Program-made: the position numbers and the translations under genes
Part shown: positions 33,910 to 42,887 of the stretch, piece by piece
How positions within the stretch are numbered: the first letter of the stretch is position 1
How the letters are laid out: each line of letters opens with the position of its first letter
Notes under the pieces: model-generated
The model's database searches: none
Told to the model about the DNA's origin: nothing
The model's input: only the letters and a program-made list of their open reading frames with translations
NCBI GenBank assembly: GCA_016715995.1
Contig: JADJXF010000008.1
Span: forward strand, 448,409 to 512,408
Reading direction: 5' to 3'
Length of the DNA: 64,000 nucleotides
From: Flavobacteriales bacterium
GTDB lineage: Bacteria > Bacteroidota > Bacteroidia > Flavobacteriales_F > PHOS-HE28

Positions 33910-36900
33910 GCGCCCTGCGACGAGAAGGGGCACGGCGCCCTGTAAGCCGGAAATCCGCGGAATCCGACTCGTTGGATGAGCTGCGGCAGCGATACCAGGA
34001 CATCGTCCACCGAAACCTGGCCGGCATCTTCCGAACCACGCTCGATGGGCGCATCCTGGAATGCAACGATGCAATGGCCCGCATTCTGGGATTCGCAGAT
34101 CACCATGAGCTGCTTGCGGCATCGGCGCTGGATCTGTACCATTCCCAAGAAGAAAGGCAGCGGTATCTGGAGCAACTCATTGACCAGAAGGAACTCATCA
34201 ATTTCGAGATTCGGCTGAAGCACCGCAATGGCGGGGATGTATACGTGCTGGAGAACGTGTTTCTGGATGATGCCGCTGGTCGCGCGCCAACGGTGCTGGG
34301 CATGTTTGTCGATATCACCGCGTTCAAACGGGCCGAAGCTGAACAGCGCTCTCTCACGAACAGCTTCCGCGACCTGGTGGAACACATGCACGACGGCCTC
34401 ATCGTCACCGTTGAAGGCATTGTTCGATACGCCAATCCGGCCGCGGTCGAAATGCTCGACGACCAACTCGTTGGCTCGTCCATGGGCGGCCATTTCCAGC
34501 CGGAGGACCGCCAATTGCTTGAGGGCGATGAATGGAAGGGTGGGCGCAGCGATGAACCGCTTCGATTGCGATCCGAGCGTAGGCGGGAGCGCGAGTTCCT
34601 GGTGCGTCGCTCGCGAACGCTCCATAACGGCGCGCCAGCGATACAATATACTCTGCAGGACCACTCTCTGCAGCAGCATCTCGTGCGCGAGCGAATCCGA
34701 CTTCAACTCGCCGAAGAGGTGAACCAGGTATTGCGCGAGGAGATCGCAGGCCACCGCCGGACACAGGAGCAGCTGCAGCGCGCTAAGCGTTTCGCGCGCA
34801 ACCTGATCGACAGTTCGTTGGACATGATCATGGCCGGGGATGAGAACGGGCTCATCACCGAGTACAACCCTGCGGCTTCGCTGCGATTCGGTTATGAGCA
34901 GCACGAGGTGCTCGGTAAGGACACGCGCATCCTTTATGCCGACCCCGTTGAGTATGACCGCGTGCAGCGCGAGATGGAGATGCACGGGGCCTTTGCAGGA
35001 GAGGTGCGGAACCGGGACAAATTCGGAAACGAGTTCATCTCTTACCTGGCCGCATCGAAGCTGATGGACGAAGAGGGTCGCCCAGTGGGCGCCATGGGGG
35101 TCTCGCGCGACATCACCCGGATGAAGCGTGATCAGGAGGCCCTGCGCCAGAGCGAGGAACGTTACCGCGACCTCTTCGAGAACGCTACGGATCTCATACA
35201 GAGCGTGAACCGCGAAGGAAGATTCGAATACGTGAACAACGCTTGGCGCTCGGCATTGGGCTATTCAGCCGAGGAACTCGAGAGCCTGACGATCTGGGAC
35301 GTGCTTCACCCGGACCACGTGCATGAGTGCCGGCTGATTTTCGCGCAGGTCATGAGCGGCCAGGATGTAGGCGTGTTCCGCACCACGTTCCGGGCCAAGG
35401 GCGGCTGGGCCGTCAGCGTCGAGGGCACCGCGAACCTGCGCATGATGGGTGGTGAGCCACAGGCTACCCGCAGCATATTCCGCGATATCACGCATGTGCT
35501 GGCCGCCCGAAAACAGGTGCAGGAACATGAGGCGAAACTGCGTGCCCTGTTCGAGAGCAGCGAGCACATGTTCTGGACCATCGATCCGGGCTTGCGGCTC
35601 ACCTCTTTCAACAGGGGCTACGGTGACATGATTGAGCGGCTGCACGGAGCTAAGCCGGAAATCAACCGGGATTCAAGCCAGCCGCGGAAGCGCTTCGCCA
35701 GCGATGCGTATCACGACTTCTGGGAAGAGAAGTACAAGAAGGCCTTCGCAGGCGGGGCCGCACGCTTCGAAACCGACCTGATCGACCAGGAGGGAAGGCG
35801 CGTGTGCAACGAAGTCTTCTTGAGCCCGGTGTTCGACGCAGAGGGGCGGGTGACCGAAGTGTTCGGCGTGGGGCACGAAATCACGGAGCAGAAGGAAGCA
35901 GAGGACCAGGTGCGCGAACAAGCCGCCCGCCTGCGAGCCATCTTCGAGAGCTCGGCGAACATGATGATCTGGACATTGGACAATGATTTGCGCATCACCT
36001 CTTGCAATGTGCATTTCCAGCGGTCCATCGAGCAGATACATGGCATTGCGTTCGTAGTGGGCGACCCCTTCGCCGAGCGGATGGCTGCGCGGGTAAAGGA
36101 GGGCTCGGCCAAGCCGCTGCTTGCCCGCTATGCCAATGCATTGCGGGGCAAGCCCCAGCAATTCGAGGTGGAGCTCGTGGATCTTCAGGGAAAGCCGGCG
36201 TGGGTGGAGAACTTCCTCAACCCCATCATCGTGGACGGACAGGTACGGGAAATCTCCTGCCTCGCCTACGGCATCACGGATCGCAAGCAAGCCCAGCGCG
36301 AACTGGAGCAGAGCCTCACAGAGAAGGAGGTGCTGCTGAAGGAGGTGCATCATCGCGTGAAGAACAACCTCCAGGTGATCAGCAGCATCACCAAATTGCA
36401 GAGCGAACGGTCAGAGCTCGACCCCAAGGTCATCGAGGTCCTGCACCACTCGCGCGACCGGATCCGGAGCATGGCCCTTATCCACGACAGCCTGTATCAG
36501 ACGAAGCAGTTCAGCCAGATTGACCTGGCCGAGTACATCGACGGCCTGGCCCGCAACCTGATGCTGAGCTACAGCACCAGCGAGCGGATCGCGCTCGACC
36601 TTCGCTTGAACCCGGTACGACTCAACATCGACCAGGCCATGCCCTGCGGCCTAATCCTCAACGAGATCATCAGCAATGCCCTGAAGCACGGCTATCCGGA
36701 GGGCCGCACCGGCACACTGAGCATCGATTTGGGACAGGAGGGCGATCAGGTGTTTATCCGTGTATCTGACGATGGAGTAGGGCTGCCCAAGGCCTTCGCG
36801 GAGGAGCGGGACGGGCACCTGGGTCTGGAACTCATCCGGCTGCTGACCAGCCAGCTCGATGGAAGGATGCAGCGCACCTCCGAGAGGGGGGTGGTCTATT

Positions 36901-36968
36901 TGCTTACTTTTGAGCGGCTCAAGACAAACGCATATGGCGCAGACGAACGTTCTCGTAGTGGAGGATGA
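33906..36968 (+). CDS. Cytosolic multi-PAS sensor histidine kinase (HisKA_2/HWE-like)
   Basis: The 1020-residue protein has no transmembrane segment. About six PAS domains can be delimited (roughly residues 20-145, 150-275, 295-410, 418-535, 540-665, 668-795), several with the DITxxKxxE hinge to the next. The kinase core starts with the phospho-acceptor His in EVHHRVKNNLQVISS, the HisKA_2 signature, and ends with a HATPase domain (N box LILNEIISNALKHG, G1 SDDGVGLP). It should autophosphorylate in response to small-molecule or redox ligands in the PAS domains and pass phosphate to the adjacent LytTR regulator. Confidence 0.92.
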   Translation: MSALRREGARRPVSRKSAESDSLDELRQRYQDIVHRNLAGIFRTTLDGRILECNDAMARILGFADHHELLAASALDLYHSQEERQRYLEQLIDQKELINFEIRLKHRNGGDVYVLENVFLDDAAGRAPTVLGMFVDITAFKRAEAEQRSLTNSFRDLVEHMHDGLIVTVEGIVRYANPAAVEMLDDQLVGSSMGGHFQPEDRQLLEGDEWKGGRSDEPLRLRSERRREREFLVRRSRTLHNGAPAIQYTLQDHSLQQHLVRERIRLQLAEEVNQVLREEIAGHRRTQEQLQRAKRFARNLIDSSLDMIMAGDENGLITEYNPAASLRFGYEQHEVLGKDTRILYADPVEYDRVQREMEMHGAFAGEVRNRDKFGNEFISYLAASKLMDEEGRPVGAMGVSRDITRMKRDQEALRQSEERYRDLFENATDLIQSVNREGRFEYVNNAWRSALGYSAEELESLTIWDVLHPDHVHECRLIFAQVMSGQDVGVFRTTFRAKGGWAVSVEGTANLRMMGGEPQATRSIFRDITHVLAARKQVQEHEAKLRALFESSEHMFWTIDPGLRLTSFNRGYGDMIERLHGAKPEINRDSSQPRKRFASDAYHDFWEEKYKKAFAGGAARFETDLIDQEGRRVCNEVFLSPVFDAEGRVTEVFGVGHEITEQKEAEDQVREQAARLRAIFESSANMMIWTLDNDLRITSCNVHFQRSIEQIHGIAFVVGDPFAERMAARVKEGSAKPLLARYANALRGKPQQFEVELVDLQGKPAWVENFLNPIIVDGQVREISCLAYGITDRKQAQRELEQSLTEKEVLLKEVHHRVKNNLQVISSITKLQSERSELDPKVIEVLHHSRDRIRSMALIHDSLYQTKQFSQIDLAEYIDGLARNLMLSYSTSERIALDLRLNPVRLNIDQAMPCGLILNEIISNALKHGYPEGRTGTLSIDLGQEGDQVFIRVSDDGVGLPKAFAEERDGHLGLELIRLLTSQLDGRMQRTSERGVVYLLTFERLKTNAYGADERSRSGG
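36905..36912 (+). promoter_or_regulatory. Bacteroidota -7 promoter element inside the kinase 3' end
   Basis: Exact TACTTTTG within the last codons of the kinase gene, 21 bp before the regulator ATG; it would let the regulator be made independently of the kinase. Confidence 0.6.
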
Positions 36969-37689
36969 GAGCATTGTAAGCAAGGACATCCAGCATAGCC
37001 TGAAGAAGCTGGGCTATCATGTGGTGGGTGCGGCCAGCACCGGAGAGCAGGCCGTGGCGCTCGCGAACGAGCACATGCCGGACATCATCCTCATGGACAT
37101 CATGCTGAAGGGGGAGATGAACGGCATCGAGGCGGCCGAGGCGATTCGGAAGTCGGCCAACATACCGGTGATCTTCCTCACGGCGTATGCCGATGAGAGC
37201 ACGCTCGCCAAAGCGAAAGTGACCCAGCCCTACGGCTACATCATCAAGCCCTTCAAGGAGATTGACATCCACACGTCGATCGAGATGGCGCTGTACAAGC
37301 ACAAGAAGGAGACCGAGGTGCTCAAGGAGCGCGACATGCTTTACGCGCTCGTGGAGAGCAAGGACAGCAACAAGGACATCCTCTTCGTGAAGAGCAACAG
37401 CCGCTTGGTGAAGCTCAAGACAAGCGACATCTACTTCATCGAAGCGCTGAAGGATTACGTGGTCATCAACACGCTCAATACGCGCTACACGGTGCACAGC
37501 ACCATGAAGGACATCGAAGCGAAGCTGCCGGAGAACGAGTTCATCCGCGTTCACCGCAGCTTCATCGTTCGTGTGGACAAGATCACAGCCATCGAGCAGC
37601 CGAACCTGATTCTTGAGAACGACAAGAAAGTGATTCCCATCGGCGGCAGCTACAAGGACGACCTGCAGAAGCGCCTGAACCTCGTTTGA
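36934..37689 (+). CDS. LytTR-family response regulator
   Basis: The 251-residue protein has a receiver domain (acidic pair in VVEDES, phospho-acceptor Asp in IILMDIMLKG, FLTAYAD, and Lys in GYIIKPF) and a C-terminal LytTR DNA-binding domain from about residue 150 (YFIEALKDYVVI, FIRVHRSFIV, IPIGGSYKDDL). LytTR proteins bind direct repeats upstream of target promoters. The ATG at 36934 overlaps the kinase gene by 35 bp and is preceded by its own promoter box; a longer frame from 36859 lies within the kinase. It is the partner of the multi-PAS kinase. Confidence 0.94.
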   Translation: MAQTNVLVVEDESIVSKDIQHSLKKLGYHVVGAASTGEQAVALANEHMPDIILMDIMLKGEMNGIEAAEAIRKSANIPVIFLTAYADESTLAKAKVTQPYGYIIKPFKEIDIHTSIEMALYKHKKETEVLKERDMLYALVESKDSNKDILFVKSNSRLVKLKTSDIYFIEALKDYVVINTLNTRYTVHSTMKDIEAKLPENEFIRVHRSFIVRVDKITAIEQPNLILENDKKVIPIGGSYKDDLQKRLNLV

Positions 37690-37710
37690 TTTCGGATATC
37701 CATTGGCAGG

Positions 37711-37748
37711 AAGCCCGGGCGATCAGCGTCGTCCGGGCTTCTTCTTTC
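37711..37748 (+). terminator. Rho-independent terminator after the LytTR gene, overlapping the rnr stop
   Basis: Arms AAGCCCGG and CCGGGCTT with a 14-nt loop are followed by CTTCTTTC. The 3' arm also encodes the last residues of the convergent rnr gene. Confidence 0.6.
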
Positions 37749-39915
37749 CGGATGCGCGCCGCTCGAACTTTCCGCTGGTCGTCACCGGCCCGCGCTCGCC
37801 GTGCAGCGCGAAAGCCACCGTTCGGCGGTCCATGTCCACCGCTTTGATGGTGACCGTGAGCTCATCGCCCAGGCGGAACCGACGGCCGGTGCGGTGGCCC
37901 ACCACTACGTATCGTTCTTGGTCGAACCGGAACACGTCACCCGGCAGTTCACGAAGGCCGATCATCCCTTCGCACTTGTTCTCGCGCAGCTCCACGTAGA
38001 TGCCCCAATTCGTCAGTCCGCTGATGATGCCCTCGAAGGATTGCCCGATGCGCGCCAGCAGGTACTCGGCCTGCTTGTAGCGGATGCTTGCGCGCTCGGC
38101 GTCCGCGGCCTGCTTCTCCATGCGTGAGCTGTGCTTGCAGCTCACATCGAGCGCGTCGCGATCCAGGTGGCCGCCCCCGGCGAGATAGTGCGCCATGGCC
38201 CGGTGTACCAGCAGGTCCGGGTAGCGGCGGATGGGGGAAGTGAAATGCGTGTAGTGCTCAAAGGCCAATCCGTAATGGCCGATGTTCTCCGTGCTGTAGA
38301 CCGCCTTCGCCATGCTACGGATGGCCACCTGCTTGATGATGTTCTCCTCTTCCGTGCCGCGCACATCATGCAGCAGCCGGTTGATGGCATGCGGCAGGTC
38401 TTCATCCTTGCTCACCGTCAGCGAATGCCCGAAGCTCTTCGCAAGCGCGCGCAATTGTTCCACTTTCTCGGGGTCGGGCAGGTCGTGCACGCGGTACACG
38501 AACGGCGGCACGCCCCCTTTCCGCTGCTTGTTCACCCATGCGGCCACGCGCTTGTTGGCGAGCAGCATGAATTCCTCGATGAGCCAGTTCGCAGGCCCCA
38601 TCACCTTTTCATAGACGCCGATAGGAGCGCCTTTCTCGTCCAGTTTGAACTTCACTTCGTTGCCGCCGATCTCGAGTGCGCCGTTATCGACACGCTCCTT
38701 GCGCATCACTTGGGCCAAGCGGTGCAGCGTAAGTACTTCGTCTTTGAAGTCGCCCTCGCTGCCGTCGATGATGGCTTGCGCCTCGGCGTAGGCGAAACGG
38801 CGCTGCGAGCGCATCACGGTGCGGCCGAACCACTCGGCCTTCATGCTCGCCTTGTCGTCCATCTCGAAGATGGCGCTGAAGCTGAGCTTGTCGGTATTCG
38901 GGTTGAGCGAGCAGAGGTCGTTGCTGAGCTTCTCCGGCAGCATTGGCACAACGCGGTCCACCAGGTACACGCTCGTGGCCCGGTTCGCGGCCTCCATGTC
39001 AACCACGCTGCGCGGCGTCACATAGTGGCTTACGTCGGCTATGTGGACCCCGATTTCCCAGTGGCCGTTGTCGAGGCGGCGCACGCTGAGAGCGTCATCC
39101 AGGTCCTTGGCGTCGTCGGGGTCGATGGTGATCGTCGGGATGGCGCGCACATCCCGACGTTTGGTGATTTCCTCGGGCGTCACGCCGTTCCCTATTCTCT
39201 CGCTGGCGAGCTGGACGCTCTCTGGGAACTCAAGCGGCAGGCCGAACTCCGCGAGGATGGCATGCATCTCCACATGGTGCTCACCGGCGCGGCCCAGCAC
39301 GCGCACCACACGGCCGCGAGGGGTATCGCGGCTGTCCTTCCATTCGCCCAGGGCGATGATGGCCTTGTCGCCCTCTTGGGCGTTGAGGCCCTCGTGGGGC
39401 GGTATGAAGAAAGGCTGCTTCACCCGTTGGTCGTCGGCAACCAGGATCAACCGGCCCTGCTGCTTGTGTATGGTGCCCACGAACTCCGTCCTGCGGCGCG
39501 TGAGCACCTCCAGCACCTTGCCCTCGGCCCGGGTGCCGCGGCCGCCCATCACCTTCACCAGCACTCGGTCGCCGTGCAGGGCTGTGCCTATGTTCCGCCC
39601 ATGGATGAAGATGTCCTCGGCACCGCCCTCGACCCGCACATAGCCCGCCCCGCTGGCGATGATGTCAATCTGACCTTCCACGCTGTCCTTGCCGCCCTCG
39701 GCGGTATAGCGCCCTTTCTTGCCGCTCTGGATGCGCCCCTCGTCCAGCAGCAGGTCGATGGCGTCGAAAAGCAGGTAGCGTAGGCCTTTATCCTTGAAAC
39801 CCAGCTTGAGAGCCAATTGTTGGCTGGTGATTCCGGCGTGCCCCGCCTGTCTGATGGCGGCGAGGACGTCCTGAGAGAGCTTGGCGGGAGAGGGGTCGGG
39901 CCGATATTTAGGCAT
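37723..39915 (-). CDS. rnr: Ribonuclease R
   Basis: The 730-residue exoribonuclease has an N-terminal helix-turn-helix and cold-shock domains, the RNB catalytic domain with TIDPDDAKDLDDAL carrying the metal-binding aspartates, a C-terminal S1 domain (GIISGLTNWGIYVELRENKCEG) and a Lys/Arg-rich end (ASGKKKPGRR). RNase R degrades structured RNA 3' to 5'. The start at MPKYRPDPSP was chosen; the extra 26 codons upstream are unlike the family. A TATCTTCG box precedes it by 39 bp, and prs is transcribed divergently. Confidence 0.95.
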   Translation of the reverse strand: MPKYRPDPSPAKLSQDVLAAIRQAGHAGITSQQLALKLGFKDKGLRYLLFDAIDLLLDEGRIQSGKKGRYTAEGGKDSVEGQIDIIASGAGYVRVEGGAEDIFIHGRNIGTALHGDRVLVKVMGGRGTRAEGKVLEVLTRRRTEFVGTIHKQQGRLILVADDQRVKQPFFIPPHEGLNAQEGDKAIIALGEWKDSRDTPRGRVVRVLGRAGEHHVEMHAILAEFGLPLEFPESVQLASERIGNGVTPEEITKRRDVRAIPTITIDPDDAKDLDDALSVRRLDNGHWEIGVHIADVSHYVTPRSVVDMEAANRATSVYLVDRVVPMLPEKLSNDLCSLNPNTDKLSFSAIFEMDDKASMKAEWFGRTVMRSQRRFAYAEAQAIIDGSEGDFKDEVLTLHRLAQVMRKERVDNGALEIGGNEVKFKLDEKGAPIGVYEKVMGPANWLIEEFMLLANKRVAAWVNKQRKGGVPPFVYRVHDLPDPEKVEQLRALAKSFGHSLTVSKDEDLPHAINRLLHDVRGTEEENIIKQVAIRSMAKAVYSTENIGHYGLAFEHYTHFTSPIRRYPDLLVHRAMAHYLAGGGHLDRDALDVSCKHSSRMEKQAADAERASIRYKQAEYLLARIGQSFEGIISGLTNWGIYVELRENKCEGMIGLRELPGDVFRFDQERYVVVGHRTGRRFRLGDELTVTIKAVDMDRRTVAFALHGERGPVTTSGKFERRASGKKKPGRR

Positions 39916-39954
39916 AGTCGCTGGTCCTCGGGGATGGCTGGACCGGACCGGGGC

Positions 39955-39962
39955 CGAAGATA
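39955..39962 (-). promoter_or_regulatory. -7-like promoter element TAnnTTCG (rnr)
   Basis: TATCTTCG on the minus strand, 39 bp before the rnr ATG, in the rnr-prs divergent gap. Confidence 0.45.
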
Positions 39963-39996
39963 TCGGCGACCCAATAAGGCGGATAACCCGCACCTG

Positions 39997-40026
39997 TTGA
40001 TAACCCGCTGAGGATCTCTACATTTG
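39997..40026 (+). promoter_or_regulatory. Full Bacteroidota promoter (-33 TTG, N19, TAnnTTTG) of prs
   Basis: TTG at 39997 is followed after exactly 19 bp by TACATTTG at 40019-40026, the canonical Bacteroidota spacing. The prs ATG is 23 bp further. Confidence 0.75.
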
Positions 40027-40049
40027 CGGCCCGTTTCGGGGAAGCAGCC

Positions 40050-40997
40050 ATGCTCGAAAGCGCAAAGATCTTCAGCGGAACCGCCACACGCTACCTGGCT
40101 GAACAGATTGCCTCGTCCAGCGGGGAGCGCTTGGGCGAGGTCACCGTGAACCGCTTCAGCGATGGCGAGTTCCAGCCAAGTTTCGAGGAGACGGTGCGCG
40201 GGGAACTGGTCTTCGTTGTGCAGAGCACATTCCCGCCCAGCGACAACCTATTCGAGCTGCTGCTCCTGGTGGATGCCGCCAAACGCGCCAGCGCCAAGCG
40301 CATCGTGGCTGTGATGCCCTATTTCGGATTCGCCCGGCAGGACCGCAAGGACAAGCCGCGCGTGAGCATCGGCGCCAAGCTGGTGGCCAACATGCTCACC
40401 GCCGCCGGTGTGGACCGCATCATGACCATGGACCTGCACGCCGACCAGATTCAGGGCTTCTTCGAGGTGCCAGTGGATCACCTATTCGCCAGCAGCATCT
40501 TCCTGCCGCACATCAAATCGTTAGGTCTGAAGGACCTGTTGATGGCGGCGCCGGACACCGGTGGCACCAAGCGCGCCAACGCCTACAGCAAGCACTTGGG
40601 CTGCGACATGGCCATCTGCTACAAGCAGCGTAAAGTCGCCAATCAGATTGAGCGCATGACGGTGATTGGCGATGTGAAAGACAAGGACGTGGTGCTGGTG
40701 GACGACATGATTGACACCGCCGGCACCCTCACCAAGGCGGCCGACATGATGACGGACCTCGGTGCTCGCAGCGTGCGCGCGGTATGCACCCATGCGGTGC
40801 TCAGCGGCAGCGCGGGCGAGCGCATTGAGAAGAGCTCGCTCACCGAGCTCATTGTTACGGATACGATACCAATCGGGCCGGAGAAGCTGGCCCAGACCAA
40901 CAAGATCAAGGTGCTCTCCGTCGCGCAGCTCTTCGCCGACGTCATCCGCCGCGTGCGGAGCCACGAGAGCATCAGCAGCCACTTCATCATAGCGTAA
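40050..40997 (+). CDS. prs: Ribose-phosphate pyrophosphokinase
   Basis: The 315-residue protein shows the PRPP synthetase landmarks: FSDGEF, the flexible-loop region YFGFARQDRK, the metal site MDLHADQIQGFF and the PRPP-binding VDDMIDTAGTLTKA. It makes PRPP from ribose 5-phosphate and ATP for nucleotide, His, Trp and NAD synthesis. It is followed after 12 bp by rplY, probably one transcript ended by the strong terminator after rplY. Confidence 0.96.
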   Translation: MLESAKIFSGTATRYLAEQIASSSGERLGEVTVNRFSDGEFQPSFEETVRGELVFVVQSTFPPSDNLFELLLLVDAAKRASAKRIVAVMPYFGFARQDRKDKPRVSIGAKLVANMLTAAGVDRIMTMDLHADQIQGFFEVPVDHLFASSIFLPHIKSLGLKDLLMAAPDTGGTKRANAYSKHLGCDMAICYKQRKVANQIERMTVIGDVKDKDVVLVDDMIDTAGTLTKAADMMTDLGARSVRAVCTHAVLSGSAGERIEKSSLTELIVTDTIPIGPEKLAQTNKIKVLSVAQLFADVIRRVRSHESISSHFIIA

Positions 40998-41009
40998 CAC
41001 CGTCCGGTC

Positions 41010-41690
41010 ATGAACAAAGTAGCCCTAAGCGGCGCCGTCCGCAACCAAGTAGGCACCAAGGGTGCCGCCCAACTCCGCCGCTCCAAGCGCGTGCCCTGCG
41101 TCCTCTACGGCGGCTCGGGCGTTGTCCACTTCAGCGTGGAGGAGGCCTCGCTCCGCAAGGTCGTCTTCACCCCCGAGGTCAACGGCATCGAGCTCGACAT
41201 CGATGGCAGCAAGACCCTCGCCATGGTGCATCAGAAGCAATTTCACCCGCTGAATGACCGCGTGATCCACGTGGACTTCATGGAAATGAAGGAGGACCGC
41301 GAGGCCAAGGTGCAGCTCTCCATCCGACTCTCCGGCCAGCCCATGGGTGTGCGCAACGGAGGCAAACTCAACCAGGTCATGCGCAAGGTCGCGGTGAAGG
41401 GCCTTCCCAGCGCCATTCCTACCCACTTGGATGTGGATGTTAGCAAGCTTGACGTGAACCAGAGCATCCACGTCAGCGACCTCAGCCTGCCAGGCCTCAC
41501 GCCGCTTGACCGCCCAGAGGACGTGGTGGCCAGCGTGAAGGTGCCCAAGAAAGTCGAAGAGGTCGCCGTTGTTGCCGCGCCGGTTGCAGGCGCCGCCCCT
41601 GCTGCTGGCACCACACCCGCCGCTGGAGATGCCGCGAAGCCCGCCGCCGATGCCAAGGGCGCGGAGGGGAAGCCCGCTGCGAAGAAGTAA
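41010..41690 (+). CDS. rplY: 50S ribosomal protein L25/CTC
   Basis: The 226-residue protein is the long CTC form: an N-terminal 5S rRNA-binding L25 domain (GTKGAAQLRRSKRVPCVLYGG) to about residue 95, a C-terminal beta domain to about 185, and a low-complexity Ala/Pro/Lys tail. It binds 5S rRNA in the central protuberance. The order prs-rplY-pth is widespread in bacteria. Confidence 0.95.
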   Translation: MNKVALSGAVRNQVGTKGAAQLRRSKRVPCVLYGGSGVVHFSVEEASLRKVVFTPEVNGIELDIDGSKTLAMVHQKQFHPLNDRVIHVDFMEMKEDREAKVQLSIRLSGQPMGVRNGGKLNQVMRKVAVKGLPSAIPTHLDVDVSKLDVNQSIHVSDLSLPGLTPLDRPEDVVASVKVPKKVEEVAVVAAPVAGAAPAAGTTPAAGDAAKPAADAKGAEGKPAAKK

Positions 41691-41714
41691 ACGTTCAAAC
41701 GAACACGATGCAGT

Positions 41715-41747
41715 ACGGACCCCGGCATGCCGGGGTCCGTTTCTTTT
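41715..41747 (+). terminator. Strong rho-independent terminator after rplY
   Basis: A perfect 26-bp palindrome (arms ACGGACCCCGGCA and TGCCGGGGTCCGT) is followed by TTCTTTT, 25 bp after the rplY stop and just before pth. Confidence 0.88.
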
Positions 41748-41756
41748 GCAGCACGC

Positions 41757-42320
41757 ATGAAGTTCCTCATCCTCGGCCTGGGCAACCCCGGCACGGAATA
41801 CGCCGACACACGCCACAACATCGGCTTCCAGGTGCTCGATCACTTGGCTGGCGGTTCCGATGCGCGCTTCTCACCCGACCGCTATGGCGACCGTGCGGAG
41901 TTCAAGCACAAGGGCAGGACCTTCATCCTCATCAAGCCGAGCACCTTCATGAACCTGAGCGGTAAAGCCGCGCGCTACTGGATGGACCAAGAGGGAGTGC
42001 CGGCTGACAGGGTGCTGGTGATTGCCGACGACCTCGCGATTCCCTTCGGCGCAATCCGCATTCGCGCCAAGGGCGGTGCGGGTGGCCACAACGGTCTCGC
42101 GAGCATCATCGAACTCATCGGCACGGAGGAGTTCCCTCGATTGCGATTCGGGATTGGAGGCGAGTTCCCAAAAGGTCGCCAGAGCGATTACGTGCTGAGC
42201 CCTTGGACGCAGGAGGAGCTAAAGACGCTGGCGGAGCGAATAGAGCTTGCCGCGAAGGCTGTGCTGCAGTTCGGACTTCTGGGTGTGGCGCATGCGATGA
42301 ACAACTTTAACAAGCGCTGA
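41757..42320 (+). CDS. pth: Peptidyl-tRNA hydrolase
   Basis: The 187-residue protein starts MKFLILGLGNPGTEYADTRHN with substrate-binding Asn10 and catalytic His20, and has KPSTFMNLSG, DDLAIPFG and GGAGGHNGL further on. It cleaves peptidyl-tRNAs released prematurely from ribosomes. The start lies only 9 bp after the rplY terminator T-run, so pth must rely on read-through or a promoter within rplY; the upstream in-frame ATG at 41727 would start inside the terminator hairpin and is rejected. Confidence 0.95.
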   Translation: MKFLILGLGNPGTEYADTRHNIGFQVLDHLAGGSDARFSPDRYGDRAEFKHKGRTFILIKPSTFMNLSGKAARYWMDQEGVPADRVLVIADDLAIPFGAIRIRAKGGAGGHNGLASIIELIGTEEFPRLRFGIGGEFPKGRQSDYVLSPWTQEELKTLAERIELAAKAVLQFGLLGVAHAMNNFNKR

Positions 42321-42342
42321 ACATCGGCCCTGCGGCGCGGGC

Positions 42343-42350
42343 TACATTCG
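42343..42350 (+). promoter_or_regulatory. -7-like promoter element TAnnTTCG (ferritin)
   Basis: TACATTCG, 18 bp before the ferritin ATG, in the gap after pth. Confidence 0.5.
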
Positions 42351-42368
42351 CAGCTACAACAAACGACC

Positions 42369-42887
42369 ATGCTCAGCAAGAAGATTGAAGCCGCCCTGAA
42401 CGGCCAGGTGGCAGTTGAGGCCAGTAGCAGCCAAGCCTATCTCGCCATGGCCAGCTGGGCAGAGAACCAGGGACTGAGCGGTACTGCAGCCTTCCTCTAT
42501 CGCCACAGCGATGAAGAGCGCATGCACATGCTGAAACTGGTGAAGTTCATCAACGAGCGCGGAGGCAAGGCGGTGATCCCCGCATTGAAGCAGCCGGGCA
42601 CCAGCTTCAAGTCCATCACGGACATCTTCCAGGCGCTTCTGGACCACGAGACCAAGGTCACCAATGAGATCAACGGCGTGGTGGACTTGTGCCTGAAGGC
42701 GAAGGATTACACCACCCACAATTTCATGCAGTGGTACGTGGGAGAGCAGATCGAAGAGGAAGCGCTGGCCCGCACGCTGATTGATAAGCTGAACCTGATC
42801 GGGAACGACAAAGGGGGGCTATATCTCTTCGACCGCGATCTTGAAGGAATGAAGGGCGCGGCAGGCGGCAACGAGGCGAAGGCCTGA
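42369..42887 (+). CDS. ftnA: Ferritin (FtnA type)
   Basis: The 172-residue four-helix protein carries the ferroxidase ligands Glu17 (AVEASSS), Glu50 and His53 (DEERMHM), Glu94 (DHETK) and the QIEEEA segment on helix D. It oxidises Fe(II) and stores iron as mineral in a 24-mer. There is no heme-ligand methionine pattern of bacterioferritin. It has its own promoter box and its TGA stop abuts the stop of the convergent M28 peptidase gene. Confidence 0.94.
   Translation: MLSKKIEAALNGQVAVEASSSQAYLAMASWAENQGLSGTAAFLYRHSDEERMHMLKLVKFINERGGKAVIPALKQPGTSFKSITDIFQALLDHETKVTNEINGVVDLCLKAKDYTTHNFMQWYVGEQIEEEALARTLIDKLNLIGNDKGGLYLFDRDLEGMKGAAGGNEAKA

Noticed and set aside
38131..39783. 550-codon plus-strand frame opposite rnr
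   Set aside because: RNase R is clearly coded on the minus strand; the frame is His/Val/Ala-rich without motifs.
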